Positions 8,826 through 16,679 of a stretch of DNA of 64,000 bases are shown here, in pieces; positions within the stretch are counted from its first letter, which is position 1, and every line of letters begins with the position of its first letter. This stretch comes from Metarhizobium sp039808465. Its GTDB lineage: Bacteria; Pseudomonadota; Alphaproteobacteria; Rhizobiales; Rhizobiaceae. The stretch is from NCBI GenBank assembly GCA_039808465.1, contig JBDHTA010000001.1, forward strand, positions 8,664 to 72,663, given 5' to 3'. The notes under the pieces were generated by a model. It ran no database searches. It was not told where the DNA came from and saw nothing but the letters and a program-made list of their open reading frames with translations. The position numbers were made by a program, and so were the translations under genes.

Positions 8826-9814
8826 TCCATGATCTCCCGGCCAGCGGCCGCAATGAATCGATCGAGTTCGTCCTTGCCGGAAACGCCTTCCATCGGACCC
8901 TGCTTCGTCACCGTGCGGGCGCCCGCCGCATTGGCGTAGAGCAGGGCGCTGGACGGCGGCAGACCGGCGCGGCGGATGGTGAGATAGGCGGCGCCAAAGC
9001 AGTCGCCCGCGCCGGTGGGGTCGATTTCCGTCACGGAGAAGGCGGCGCAATCCACGCGGCCGAATGCCCTGCTGAAATGCGTGGAGCCCTCGCTGCCGCG
9101 CTTGAGGACGATTTCGCCGACGCCGCGCGCCAGCAGGCTTTCGACGGCCGCCGCTTCCGTGGTTTCACCGGCGGCCACCAGCAGTTCGTCGCCCGAGGGC
9201 AGCAGCAGGTCGGTGACGGCGATCATGTCGTCGATCAGCTTGCGGCCGTCGCCGCCGCGCACCAGTTCCTTGCGCACGTTCGGATCGAAGGAAACCGAGC
9301 CGCCGCGGGCCTTGACCGAGGCGATGGCCTTGAGGAGAACCTCGCCGATGCCGGGAATGGCGAAGGCCGAGCCCATGACATGCACATGCCCGGCCCGCTC
9401 GATCAGCGCCGCCGCCGCCTCGGTCATCCGCGTTTCGCCAGCGGCCGAATGGGCGATGTTGAAGACGAAATCGCGCGCGCCGTCCGGGCGGTAGCGCACG
9501 AAGGCGCTGCCCGTCGGCTTGCCGGGAATGGTGGCGATCGCCGAGACGTCGACGCCGTCCTTCTGCAACCGCTCGACATTGAGCCTGCCGAAGTCGTCGT
9601 CGCCGACGGCGGCAACGATGCCCGCCGCGCCGCCGATGCGGGCGACCTGATCGATGAAGATGGCCGGAGCCCCGCTCGGGAACGGCCCCACAAGCGGCTG
9701 CGCCTCGAGGAAACCGGCGCCGATCGTCGTCGCCATGATTTCCACCAGGATCTCGCCCACCGTTATCGTCGGGCCCAAGGCCTCTGCCGCCAAGGCGTTC
9801 GTTTCCACCGCCAT
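8822..9814 (-). CDS. PfkB-family sugar kinase, probable D-tagatose/ketohexose kinase
   Basis: The 330-residue ribokinase-like kinase carries the C-terminal PfkB signature DPTGAGDCFGAAY with the catalytic Asp, the N-terminal FIDQVARIGG region corresponding to the substrate-binding lid, and SFDPNVRKEL mid-protein. It is the first gene of the minus-strand arm and overlaps the GatZ-like gene by four bases. In this context it would phosphorylate the ketose made by the polyol dehydrogenase, yielding a ketohexose 6-phosphate for the GatZ-like enzyme. Assignment to tagatose rather than fructose or sorbose is inferred from neighbours. A GGGGAGGG sequence lies immediately before the ATG, closer than usual. 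Confidence 0.88.
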   Translation of the reverse strand: MAVETNALAAEALGPTITVGEILVEIMATTIGAGFLEAQPLVGPFPSGAPAIFIDQVARIGGAAGIVAAVGDDDFGRLNVERLQKDGVDVSAIATIPGKPTGSAFVRYRPDGARDFVFNIAHSAAGETRMTEAAAALIERAGHVHVMGSAFAIPGIGEVLLKAIASVKARGGSVSFDPNVRKELVRGGDGRKLIDDMIAVTDLLLPSGDELLVAAGETTEAAAVESLLARGVGEIVLKRGSEGSTHFSRAFGRVDCAAFSVTEIDPTGAGDCFGAAYLTIRRAGLPPSSALLYANAAGARTVTKQGPMEGVSGKDELDRFIAAAGREIME

Positions 9815-10138
9815 CCCTCCCCACAGGCAACCGGTTGACCGCGTTGCGATCTATCTTTCCCGGAGATAAATGGCCGTTGGCAAAAATGTCAACTTATTTT
9901 TACACGCGTAAATGTATTTTTCACAGATCGTGTTTTGTGCGGCGCAGCAAATTTGCCTCGCGCATCGCTGCGGAAACAATCGATTTAATGAAGTAAAATC
10001 AGCATGTTAAACAGTTTATCAAAAGCCGGTTGTACTCCGTGGCAATTTCTCGCTTGACAATTCCGGGCGTCTCGTCCAATATATTTCTTTACGCATGGAA
10101 TTTTATGCGTGGACACCCGTAAAGGAGGAACGGACCCC
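9815..10138. promoter_or_regulatory. Divergent control region of the polyol locus
   Basis: The 324-base gap between the divergent arms is AT-rich from about 9860. A palindrome TTTACACGCGTAAA (9900-9913) faces the kinase arm. On the other side TTGACA (10054-10059) is a consensus -35 for the binding-protein gene, with CAATAT 17 bases downstream as a weak -10. Just beyond lies ACGCAT...ATGCGT (10091-10096 and 10105-10110), a perfect inverted repeat placed near the expected transcription start, where a repressor would block initiation. Both repeats contain ACGC/GCGT halves; the LacI-type regulator at 12506 is the obvious candidate to bind them. Confidence 0.55.
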
Positions 10139-11452
10139 ATGAGGACTCTCACCCGCATTCTCACGGCTTCCGCCGTCGGCCTCGGCCTTTTCGCCGGGCT
10201 CGCGCAGGCCGAGGAGATCAGCGTCGCCACCGTCAACAACGGCGACATGATCATCATGCAGAAGCTCTCTGCCGCCTGGGAGAAGGAAACCGGCAACAAG
10301 ATCAACTGGATCGTGCTCGAAGAAAACGTGCTGCGCGAGCGCGTCACCACCGACATCGCCACCAAGGGCGGCCAGTTCGACGTCATGACCATCGGCGGCT
10401 ATGAAGCGCCGATCTGGGGCAAGCAGGGCTGGCTGACGGCCGTCGACGATCTCGGCGACGACTACGACTACGGCGACCTGCTCGACCCGATCCGCGGCGG
10501 CCTGACGGTGGACGGCAAGCTCTATGCCGTGCCTTTCTACGCCGAAAGCTCGTTCACGCTCTACCGCAAGGATCTGTTCGAAGCCGCCGGCCTGACCATG
10601 CCGGAAGCGCCCACCTACGACCAGATCAAGGAATTCGCCGCCAAGCTGACCGACAAGGACAAGCAGCAATACGGCATTTGCCTTCGCGGCAAGCCGGGCT
10701 GGGGTGAGAACATGGCCTTCTTCGGAACCATGGTGAACACCTATGGCGGCCGCTGGTTCGACATGGACTGGAAGCCGCAGCTCAATTCGGACGCCTGGAA
10801 GAAGGCCGTTACCGACTACGTCCAGCTTCTGACCGATTACGGCCCGCCCGGCGTGACCGCAAACGGCTTCAACGAGAACCAGACGCTGTTCGCCACCGGC
10901 CATTGCGCCATGTGGATCGACGCGACCTCGGCGGCTGGCCGCATCTACGATCCCAAGCAGAGCCAGGTCGCCGACAAGACCGCGTTCACCCGCGCCCCCG
11001 TCGCCGTGACGCCGAACGGTTCGAGCTGGTCCTGGGCCTGGAGCCTCGCCATCCCGGCAACCTCGCAGAAGACCGAAGTCGCCAAGTCCTTCCTCAAATG
11101 GGCAACCTCGAAGGATTACGTGAAGATGGTCGGCGAAAGCGAAGGCTGGGTCGCCGTGCCGCCGGGCACGCGCAAGTCCACCTACGCGCTGAAGGAATAC
11201 CAGGAGGCCGCGCCGTTCGCCGAGACGGTTCTCCAGGCCATCCTGTCGGCCGATCCGACCAAGCCCACCAAGGATCCGGTGCCCTATACCGGCGTGCAGT
11301 TCGTCGCCATTCCGGAATTCCAGGCGATCGGCACCTTCGTCGGCCAGCAGATCAGCGCGGTTCTTGCCGGTCAGCAGACGATCGACGCGGCGCTCGACGC
11401 CGCCCAGACCCAGGTCGAGCGCGACATGACGCGCGCGGGCTACATCAAGTAA
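10139..11452 (+). CDS. smoE: Polyol ABC transporter substrate-binding protein (SmoE type)
   Basis: The 437-residue periplasmic protein has a Sec signal peptide (MRTLTRILTASAVGLGLFAG, cleavage after AQA near residue 24). The mature part follows the CUT1 family 1 extracellular solute-binding pattern, with GGQFDVMTIGGYEAPIWGKQGWL characteristic of SmoE-type mannitol/sorbitol binders. The ATG at 10139 is chosen over an upstream GTG because AAAGGAGG lies just ahead of it. The gene has its own promoter and ends before a GC-rich hairpin pair, the usual arrangement allowing more binding protein than downstream enzyme to be made. Its permeases and ATPase are on the divergent arm. Confidence 0.93.
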   Translation: MRTLTRILTASAVGLGLFAGLAQAEEISVATVNNGDMIIMQKLSAAWEKETGNKINWIVLEENVLRERVTTDIATKGGQFDVMTIGGYEAPIWGKQGWLTAVDDLGDDYDYGDLLDPIRGGLTVDGKLYAVPFYAESSFTLYRKDLFEAAGLTMPEAPTYDQIKEFAAKLTDKDKQQYGICLRGKPGWGENMAFFGTMVNTYGGRWFDMDWKPQLNSDAWKKAVTDYVQLLTDYGPPGVTANGFNENQTLFATGHCAMWIDATSAAGRIYDPKQSQVADKTAFTRAPVAVTPNGSSWSWAWSLAIPATSQKTEVAKSFLKWATSKDYVKMVGESEGWVAVPPGTRKSTYALKEYQEAAPFAETVLQAILSADPTKPTKDPVPYTGVQFVAIPEFQAIGTFVGQQISAVLAGQQTIDAALDAAQTQVERDMTRAGYIK

Positions 11453-11478
11453 GACGGGGCAACCCTCTGAAACTCCAA

Positions 11479-11535
11479 GCCCGCGGGCCTGCCCGCGGGC
11501 CCTCCCGGGGGGCCCGGTGCCTCGGCGCCGGGTTT
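11479..11535 (+). terminator. Tandem intercistronic hairpins after smoE
   Basis: Two stems lie in the smoE-smoS gap: a self-complementary GCCCGCGGGC repeated at 11479-11488 and 11491-11500, and CCCGGTGCC/GGCGCCGGG (11513-11521, 11524-11532, one wobble pair) followed by TTTCT. They could act as a partial terminator and 3'-end stabiliser of the binding-protein mRNA. Confidence 0.6.
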
Positions 11536-11610
11536 CTCCCTCCGGGATCAGCTTCCACCAACAGGATAGCCGCGCGAGCCAGGCCATGGCGGCGGGACGG
11601 AGAACGAAGA

Positions 11611-12381
11611 ATGAGACTTCAGGACAAGATCGCGCTTATCACCGGCGGCGCGCGCGGCATCGGCCTCGGCTTTGCCGAGGCCTTCGTGGCCGAGGGCGCG
11701 AAGGTCATCATCGCCGACATCAACCTCGCGCGCGCCGAGGAAGCGGCCGCTTCCATCGGCCCGGCCGCGACGGCGATCAGGATCGACGTCACCGATCTGG
11801 CCGATATCGACGCGGTCGTCAAAAAGATCGACGAGGATTTCGGCGGCATCGACATTCTCGTCAACAACGCGGCCATCTTCGACATGGCGCCGATCCAGGC
11901 GATCACCGAGGACAGCTACGACCGCGTGATGAACGTCAACCTGAAGGGCCCGCTGTTCACCATGAAGGCGGTGGCCAATGTCATGATCGCGCGCGGGCGC
12001 GGCGGCAAGATCATCAACATGGCCAGCCAGGCCGGGCGGCGCGGCGAAGCGCTGGTGACGCTCTATTGCGCCTCCAAGGCCGCGATCATCTCCGCCACCC
12101 AGTCGGCGGCGCTGGCGCTGGTCAAGCACGGCATCAACGTCAACGCCATCGCCCCCGGCGTGGTCGACGGCGAGCATTGGGACGTCGTGGACGCGAAATT
12201 CGCCGAATGGGAAGGCCTGAAGCCCGGCGAGAAGAAAGCCGCCGTCGCCGCCTCCGTGCCGATCGGCCGCTTTGCGACGCCCGACGACATCAAGGGCCTT
12301 GCCGTCTTCCTCGCCTCGAAGGACAGCGATTATATTCTCGCCCAGACCTATAATGTCGACGGCGGCAACTGGATGAGCTAA
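11611..12381 (+). CDS. smoS: Polyol dehydrogenase, SDR family (SmoS type)
   Basis: The 256-residue classical short-chain dehydrogenase has the same length as Rhodobacter sorbitol dehydrogenase SmoS. The Rossmann motif TGGARGIG lies at residues 11-18, Asp36 in IIADIN predicts NAD preference, and the active site is Ser139 (NMASQAG), Tyr152 and Lys156 (YCASK). It should oxidise a hexitol (sorbitol or galactitol) to a ketose, feeding the PfkB kinase on the divergent arm. It follows smoE by 158 bases containing hairpins and is followed by a strong hairpin and the LacI gene. Confidence 0.9.
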   Translation: MRLQDKIALITGGARGIGLGFAEAFVAEGAKVIIADINLARAEEAAASIGPAATAIRIDVTDLADIDAVVKKIDEDFGGIDILVNNAAIFDMAPIQAITEDSYDRVMNVNLKGPLFTMKAVANVMIARGRGGKIINMASQAGRRGEALVTLYCASKAAIISATQSAALALVKHGINVNAIAPGVVDGEHWDVVDAKFAEWEGLKPGEKKAAVAASVPIGRFATPDDIKGLAVFLASKDSDYILAQTYNVDGGNWMS

Positions 12382-12393
12382 AGCCACGACGAT

Positions 12394-12428
12394 GGCGCCT
12401 TCCCGCCCCTGCCGGACGGGAAGGCGCC
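12394..12428 (+). terminator. Strong hairpin after smoS
   Basis: A perfect 12-base stem GGCGCCTTCCCG (12394-12405) pairs with 12417-12428 across an 11-base loop. There is no clear T-run, so it may be a stabilising or partial terminator. It argues against the earliest possible start (12392) for the regulator gene. Confidence 0.6.
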
Positions 12429-12505
12429 TCGGAAAACGCATGAGCGTGTCCGGCGGCGCTGCTTCGCCCGGACCTGCTCCGGAGGCGCGCAGGGAGCGCA
12501 GGGTT

Positions 12506-13537
12506 GTGGCCAAGTCGATCAAAACGATGGAGGATTTTTCAGCATTCGTCGGCCTGTCGCGGCCGACCGTGTCGAAATATTTCCACGATCCGTCCTCGGT
12601 GCGCAAGAAGACGCGCGACACCATCGAGGAGGCGCTGAGGAAATCCGGCTTCCGCCCGAACATTCTGGCGGTCAACCTCAACCGCCGCCGCTCCAACATC
12701 ATCGGCGTGGTCATCCCGAACTCGATCGACCCCTTCTACATGGCGCTGACCCGGCGCATCGAACTCATCGCCAACAGCGCGGGCTACCTCCCCTTCGTCC
12801 TCTCCTCCGACGGGCGCATGGAAATGGAGGAGAACGCGATCAAGATCTTCAAGTCCATGAATGTCGCCGGGGCGATCATCGCCCCGCTGATCATGCGCTC
12901 GCGCCAGCCCATGCTGGAGCAGCTCAGCCAGTCCATCCCGATCGTCTATATCGACTCGCCGATCAACGACACCTCGCCCTTTGTCGGCACCGACAATCGC
13001 CAGAGCTTCGGCCTGATCGTCGATTATCTCTGCCGCTCCGGCGAGCCGCCCTGCTATTTCGGCATGCCGCAGATCAACACGAATGCGGTGGCCCGGGCGA
13101 GCGCCTATAGCGAGGCGATGCAGCGGCTGGACGTCGAGCCGCGCGTCGTGCCGATTTCCGACGCGATGACCTGGGATTTCGAGAAATTCGCCTTCGAGGA
13201 AGCCAACCGGCTTTTCGAGAATATCGACCGGCTTCCCTCGCGCACGATTCTCTGCGCCAACGACCGCCTGGCCTTCGGTGTGATCGCCGCCGCCTGGCAG
13301 CGCGGGCTGAAGGTCGGCCACGGCGCGGAAAACGACCTGCGCGTCGCCGGTCACGACGATCATCCGCTTTCGGAATACGCCTGCCCGCCGATCACCACCG
13401 TCGCGCAGAATTACAACGAGATCGGCCGCATCGCGATCGAGCTTCTGCTCTGCAAGCTGAACGATGCGGATGAGGCGGGCTGCGGCAAGGATCAGGTTCT
13501 GCTCAAGGCCGACCTGATGCTGCGGCGCTCCGCCTGA
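12506..13537 (+). CDS. LacI-family transcriptional regulator of the polyol locus
   Basis: The protein has 343 residues from GTG 12506, a start chosen because AGGGAG lies nine bases upstream and the length matches LacI family norms; ATG 12440 would add 22 low-complexity residues. The N-terminus holds the LacI helix-turn-helix (MEDFSAFVGLSRPTVSKYFHDPSSVRKKTRDTIEEAL) with the hinge region (NILAVNLNRRRSNIIGVVIPN), followed by the periplasmic-binding-protein-like sensor domain. It is encoded at the end of the plus arm and probably represses both arms through sites in the 9815-10138 region, with the polyol or a pathway intermediate as inducer (inference). Confidence 0.88.
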   Translation: MAKSIKTMEDFSAFVGLSRPTVSKYFHDPSSVRKKTRDTIEEALRKSGFRPNILAVNLNRRRSNIIGVVIPNSIDPFYMALTRRIELIANSAGYLPFVLSSDGRMEMEENAIKIFKSMNVAGAIIAPLIMRSRQPMLEQLSQSIPIVYIDSPINDTSPFVGTDNRQSFGLIVDYLCRSGEPPCYFGMPQINTNAVARASAYSEAMQRLDVEPRVVPISDAMTWDFEKFAFEEANRLFENIDRLPSRTILCANDRLAFGVIAAAWQRGLKVGHGAENDLRVAGHDDHPLSEYACPPITTVAQNYNEIGRIAIELLLCKLNDADEAGCGKDQVLLKADLMLRRSA

Positions 13538-13556
13538 ACCGGGCGGCGGCGTTAGG

Positions 13557-13665
13557 CTTACCTCTCCCTGAATCCCTTCCCGTAAAGGGGCAAAGCAAGC
13601 TTCCAGCTTTCTCCCCCTTATGAGGGAGATGCCGGAAGGCAGAGGGGGTTTTCCATATGCAATGG
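13557..13665 (-). repeat. Mosaic intergenic repeat, R type, short variant (inverse orientation)
   Basis: Read on the minus strand this matches the start and end of the R elements at 22706, 24979 and 34662: AAAACCCCCTCTGCC, a GGCATCTCCC...GGGGGAGAAAGC hairpin, TTGCTTT, and a terminal GGGA...TTCAGGGAG. The middle (GTGCCGCAG block) is missing, so it is about 110 rather than 155 bases. Confidence 0.75.
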
Positions 13666-13741
13666 CAACCCGCCTCCCCTAACGAATCCCGGCCGCGCCC
13701 GGAAATTCCGCTGGCTTTCGGGGCGGGAATTGCGGCATAGA

Positions 13742-13764
13742 GCATGTTCCGCAACGGAAAATGC
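13742..13764. repeat. Short inverted repeat upstream of the glycosylation operon
   Basis: GCATGTTCCG (13742-13751) and CGGAAAATGC (13755-13764) form an inverted repeat with one mismatch and a 3-base loop, ending 22 bases before the GtrA gene. It may be an operator, a promoter-proximal hairpin or a remnant of a dispersed repeat. Confidence 0.35.
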
Positions 13765-13786
13765 ACGCAAAGCCGGATTTCACGCC

Positions 13787-14203
13787 ATGAGCGACAGGCG
13801 CGCCACGGAAAAACTGTTCCCGCTCGCAAAACGTTTCGTCACGTTCAGCGGCGGCTCGGTGCTGGGCGCGGCGATCGATTACGCGCTGACCATGCTGTGC
13901 TACCATCTGCTGCGTATGGACCCGTCCGTGGCGTTGGCGCTGGCGATGACGGTCAGCGCTTCCGTCGTTTTCCTCTATCACGAGAAGATCACCTTCCGCG
14001 CCTCCGGGCCCGGCCGGGGCTCGCGCTACCTGCGGTTTGCGGCGCTGGCCGTGCTGGTTCTCGGCCTGCGCGTCATCGCCGTGCGGGCGCTCACCGCCGC
14101 CGGGCTTCCCGTCGCGCTGGCGCTCGCCATCGCCATCGTGCTGGTCTCGATCCTCAACTTCGCCGCCTCCTCCATGCTGATTTTCCTGAGACCGTCCGAA
14201 TGA
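13787..14203 (+). CDS. GtrA-family membrane protein (probable polyprenyl-phosphate-sugar flippase)
   Basis: The 138-residue protein has four hydrophobic segments typical of GtrA: helix 1 begins FVTFSGGSVLGAAIDYALTM and helix 4 ends NFAASSMLIFL. GtrA proteins are thought to move polyprenyl-phosphate-linked sugars across the inner membrane. ATG 13787 is preferred to the upstream in-frame start at 13730 because family members begin just before the first helix. The stop overlaps the start of the GT2 gene (ATGA), and the two following genes are also overlapped, so this is the first of four coupled genes. Confidence 0.88.
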   Translation: MSDRRATEKLFPLAKRFVTFSGGSVLGAAIDYALTMLCYHLLRMDPSVALALAMTVSASVVFLYHEKITFRASGPGRGSRYLRFAALAVLVLGLRVIAVRALTAAGLPVALALAIAIVLVSILNFAASSMLIFLRPSE

Positions 14204-15168
14204 ACCGCCAGAAACTGACGATCGTCGTTCCGATCTATAACGAGAGCGAAAATCTTTCCGCGCTCGCCGCCCGCCTGAACGACGTCTCGGCGCGCATCGA
14301 GGCGGGCGGAACGCTTGCCGTCGGCTATGTCTTCGTGGATGACGGCAGCCGCGACGGCAGCTTCGACCAGCTCGCCGCCATGGATTTCGGCGGGCGGCGG
14401 GTGCGGCTTTTGCGCTTCTCGCGCAATTTCGGCAAGGAAGCGGCGCTTTCGGCGGGCATCGACGCGGCGGATGACGCCGACGCCATCGTGATGATGGACG
14501 CCGACCTGCAACATCCGCCCGAACTGGTGCTGGAGCTGGTGCGCATCTGGCAGAGCGAGAAGGTCGACAGCGTCTACACCTACAAGGAAGAACGCCGCGC
14601 CGCCGAAGGCGCGCTGAAGGCGTCGCTGACGCGCGGCTTCTACTGGATCATGAATCGCGGCGCGCGCTTCCGCATCACCGAGAATGCCGGTGATTTCCGC
14701 CTGATCAGCCGCCGCTTCGCCGATACGCTGCGGCAATTGCCGGAAAGCGAGCGCTTCATGAAGGGGCTGTATGGCTGGGTCGGCTTTCCGCAGCGCGGCG
14801 TGCCCTTCTCGCCGCCGGAGCGCGAGCATGGCGCCTCCAGCTTCAACGCGCTGCGGCTGGTGGCGCTGTCCTTCGACGCCATGACCAGCTTCACCACCGC
14901 GCCGCTGCGCCTGATGGCGCTGGCGGGGCTCGTCATCGCGGGCGGCAGCACGCTGTACGGGCTCTATATCGTCATCGAGCGGCTTTTCTTCCTCTCCAGC
15001 GGCATCGGCATTTCCTCGGTGCTGGCGCTGGTTTCCTTCTTTGGCGGAATGCAGATGATCTTTTTCGGCCTGATCGGCGAATATATCGGCAAGACGATCC
15101 TGGAGGCGAAGCGAAGGCCCGCCTATATCGTCGCCGACGACCTGAAGCGCGGCGGGGAGGCCCCATGA
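14200..15168 (+). CDS. GT2-family glycosyltransferase (polyprenyl-phosphate sugar synthase type)
   Basis: The 322-residue protein has a GT-A catalytic domain (VVPIYNESENL near residue 8, VDDGSRDGS, MMDADLQHPPE as the DXD-like metal site) followed by two C-terminal transmembrane segments (about 230-300). This layout matches GtrB/ArnC/RgtE/FlmF-like enzymes that attach a sugar from a nucleotide donor to undecaprenyl or dodecaprenyl phosphate at the cytoplasmic face. It overlaps the GtrA gene upstream and the ArnT-like gene downstream by four bases each. The sugar is unknown; the downstream deacetylase suggests an N-acetylhexosamine (inference). Confidence 0.9.
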   Translation: MNRQKLTIVVPIYNESENLSALAARLNDVSARIEAGGTLAVGYVFVDDGSRDGSFDQLAAMDFGGRRVRLLRFSRNFGKEAALSAGIDAADDADAIVMMDADLQHPPELVLELVRIWQSEKVDSVYTYKEERRAAEGALKASLTRGFYWIMNRGARFRITENAGDFRLISRRFADTLRQLPESERFMKGLYGWVGFPQRGVPFSPPEREHGASSFNALRLVALSFDAMTSFTTAPLRLMALAGLVIAGGSTLYGLYIVIERLFFLSSGIGISSVLALVSFFGGMQMIFFGLIGEYIGKTILEAKRRPAYIVADDLKRGGEAP

Positions 15169-16679
15169 TGCAGGCCCGGACCCGCAGGCTTTCCCCCGAA
15201 CTCTTCATCCTTGTCCACTGCCTCGTCTGGTGGATCATGACCGTGATCGCCAAGCCGGTGCTGGACAGCTATGGCGACATGGTGGAGGTCTACGCCTGGT
15301 CGCAGCATTGGCTGCTGGGCTCCGACAAGCATCCGCAATTCCTGCCATGGATGGCGAAGCTGTGGTTCACGGTCATGCCGCAGAGCGTGCCCTCCTTCTT
15401 CGCGCTGTCGGCGGTCAATCTCGCCATCGGCCTCGCCGGTATCCTCGCCTTCGGGCGGGCGGTGAAGCTGACGGAATTGCAGATCGGCGCGGGGCTGGCG
15501 CTCTGCGCGCTCGCCTTTCCCTATCTGACGCTGTCCGGCAAGCTGAACATGAACACGATCAGCCTGTCGACATGGCCCTGGGCCGCCTGGGCGCTGGCGC
15601 GCACCATCGATCCGCAGAACGGCTGGCGGAACCTGCACGCGCTGCTGTTCGGCCTGCTGGCGGGGGCGGCGATGCTGGGGAAATATTTCTCCATCGTCCT
15701 CATCCTGCCGCTCTTCCTGTTTTCCTTCACGGCGCGCATGCGCCGGGTCTGGGCCACGCCCGCACCCTATATCGCCATCGCCGCCTTTCTCGCCGCCACC
15801 CTGCCGCATCTGTTCTGGCTGCTCGGCAACGAGCAGGGGCTGGCCTATGCCACCGGTCAGGGCACCGGCGACGATACCGGGCGGGTGGTCTATTACATCG
15901 TCAAGTTCCTGCTCGCGCCGCTGATCTACTGGCCGGTGCCGCTGGCGCTCGCCGCAGCCCTGCTTGTCACCGGGCCGGTTGCGGCGCGCCTGCCGCGCCT
16001 GTTGCGCCCGCCGCAGATCGACCTGCTGACGGTTGCCGCCATCGGCCCATGGCTCACCGCCATCCTGTTTTCAGTGTTCGGCTTCGCGGAACTGTCGATG
16101 CCTTGGGCGATCCCGGTCGGTTTCGCCTTCACGCTCTATCTCGCCCGCAATGCCGACGCGGCGGCGCTGGAGGCGAACGGGCCGCGCCTCATCGCCGCCT
16201 ACCGCTTCATCTGGCCGCTGATGATCGCCACCGGCATCGGCATCGCCGCCGTCAACGCCTGGAAGGGCAATACCCGCTTCTACGCGCCGAACGAGGAAGC
16301 GGCGGCGGCGATCGTCGAGACATGGCGGCAGACGCACGCGGAGCCGCTGCGCTGGGTGGCAAGTGCCAACAACGCCGCGCAGATCGCCTTCCTCGCCCCG
16401 GAAAAGATCGAGGCGCTGCCTGCCCTGCCCAACCGCCTGCCCGCCTATTACCCGCCGCTCGCGGACTGGAAGGGCGAAGCAGGCGTCGTCTTCTGCTCGC
16501 TGGCCAGAAAAGGCCGGATCGACAGCGCCTGCATGGACGCGTCGGCCGCATGGGCGGCGGAAAACGGCATGCAGGCGGAAAAGGCGGTGCTGTCCGTCCA
16601 CCGCAGCGGCCTGCGCTTCCCCCGCCATATCGATTACGATCTCGGCATCGTCTATGTCTTCCCCGCTGCTGATCGCTGA
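15165..16679 (+). CDS. ArnT/Rgt-like integral membrane glycosyltransferase (GT39/GT83-type)
   Basis: The 504-residue protein has about ten or more hydrophobic helices and a C-terminal soluble domain (from about residue 380). An early acidic motif (VLDSYGDMVEVYAW, with DKHPQFLPWM after it) matches the catalytic loop of GT-C enzymes such as ArnT and the rhizobial lipid A galacturonosyltransferases (Rgt). These use polyprenyl-phosphate sugars on the periplasmic side to modify lipid A or core. It overlaps GT2 by four bases and the YdjC gene by 26 bases. The acceptor is not determined from sequence. Confidence 0.82.
   Translation: MMQARTRRLSPELFILVHCLVWWIMTVIAKPVLDSYGDMVEVYAWSQHWLLGSDKHPQFLPWMAKLWFTVMPQSVPSFFALSAVNLAIGLAGILAFGRAVKLTELQIGAGLALCALAFPYLTLSGKLNMNTISLSTWPWAAWALARTIDPQNGWRNLHALLFGLLAGAAMLGKYFSIVLILPLFLFSFTARMRRVWATPAPYIAIAAFLAATLPHLFWLLGNEQGLAYATGQGTGDDTGRVVYYIVKFLLAPLIYWPVPLALAAALLVTGPVAARLPRLLRPPQIDLLTVAAIGPWLTAILFSVFGFAELSMPWAIPVGFAFTLYLARNADAAALEANGPRLIAAYRFIWPLMIATGIGIAAVNAWKGNTRFYAPNEEAAAAIVETWRQTHAEPLRWVASANNAAQIAFLAPEKIEALPALPNRLPAYYPPLADWKGEAGVVFCSLARKGRIDSACMDASAAWAAENGMQAEKAVLSVHRSGLRFPRHIDYDLGIVYVFPAADR

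Noticed and set aside
12392..13537. LacI regulator starting at ATG 12392
   Set aside because: This start lies inside a 12-base-stem hairpin after smoS and adds 38 low-complexity residues; GTG 12506 has a good ribosome site and family-typical length.
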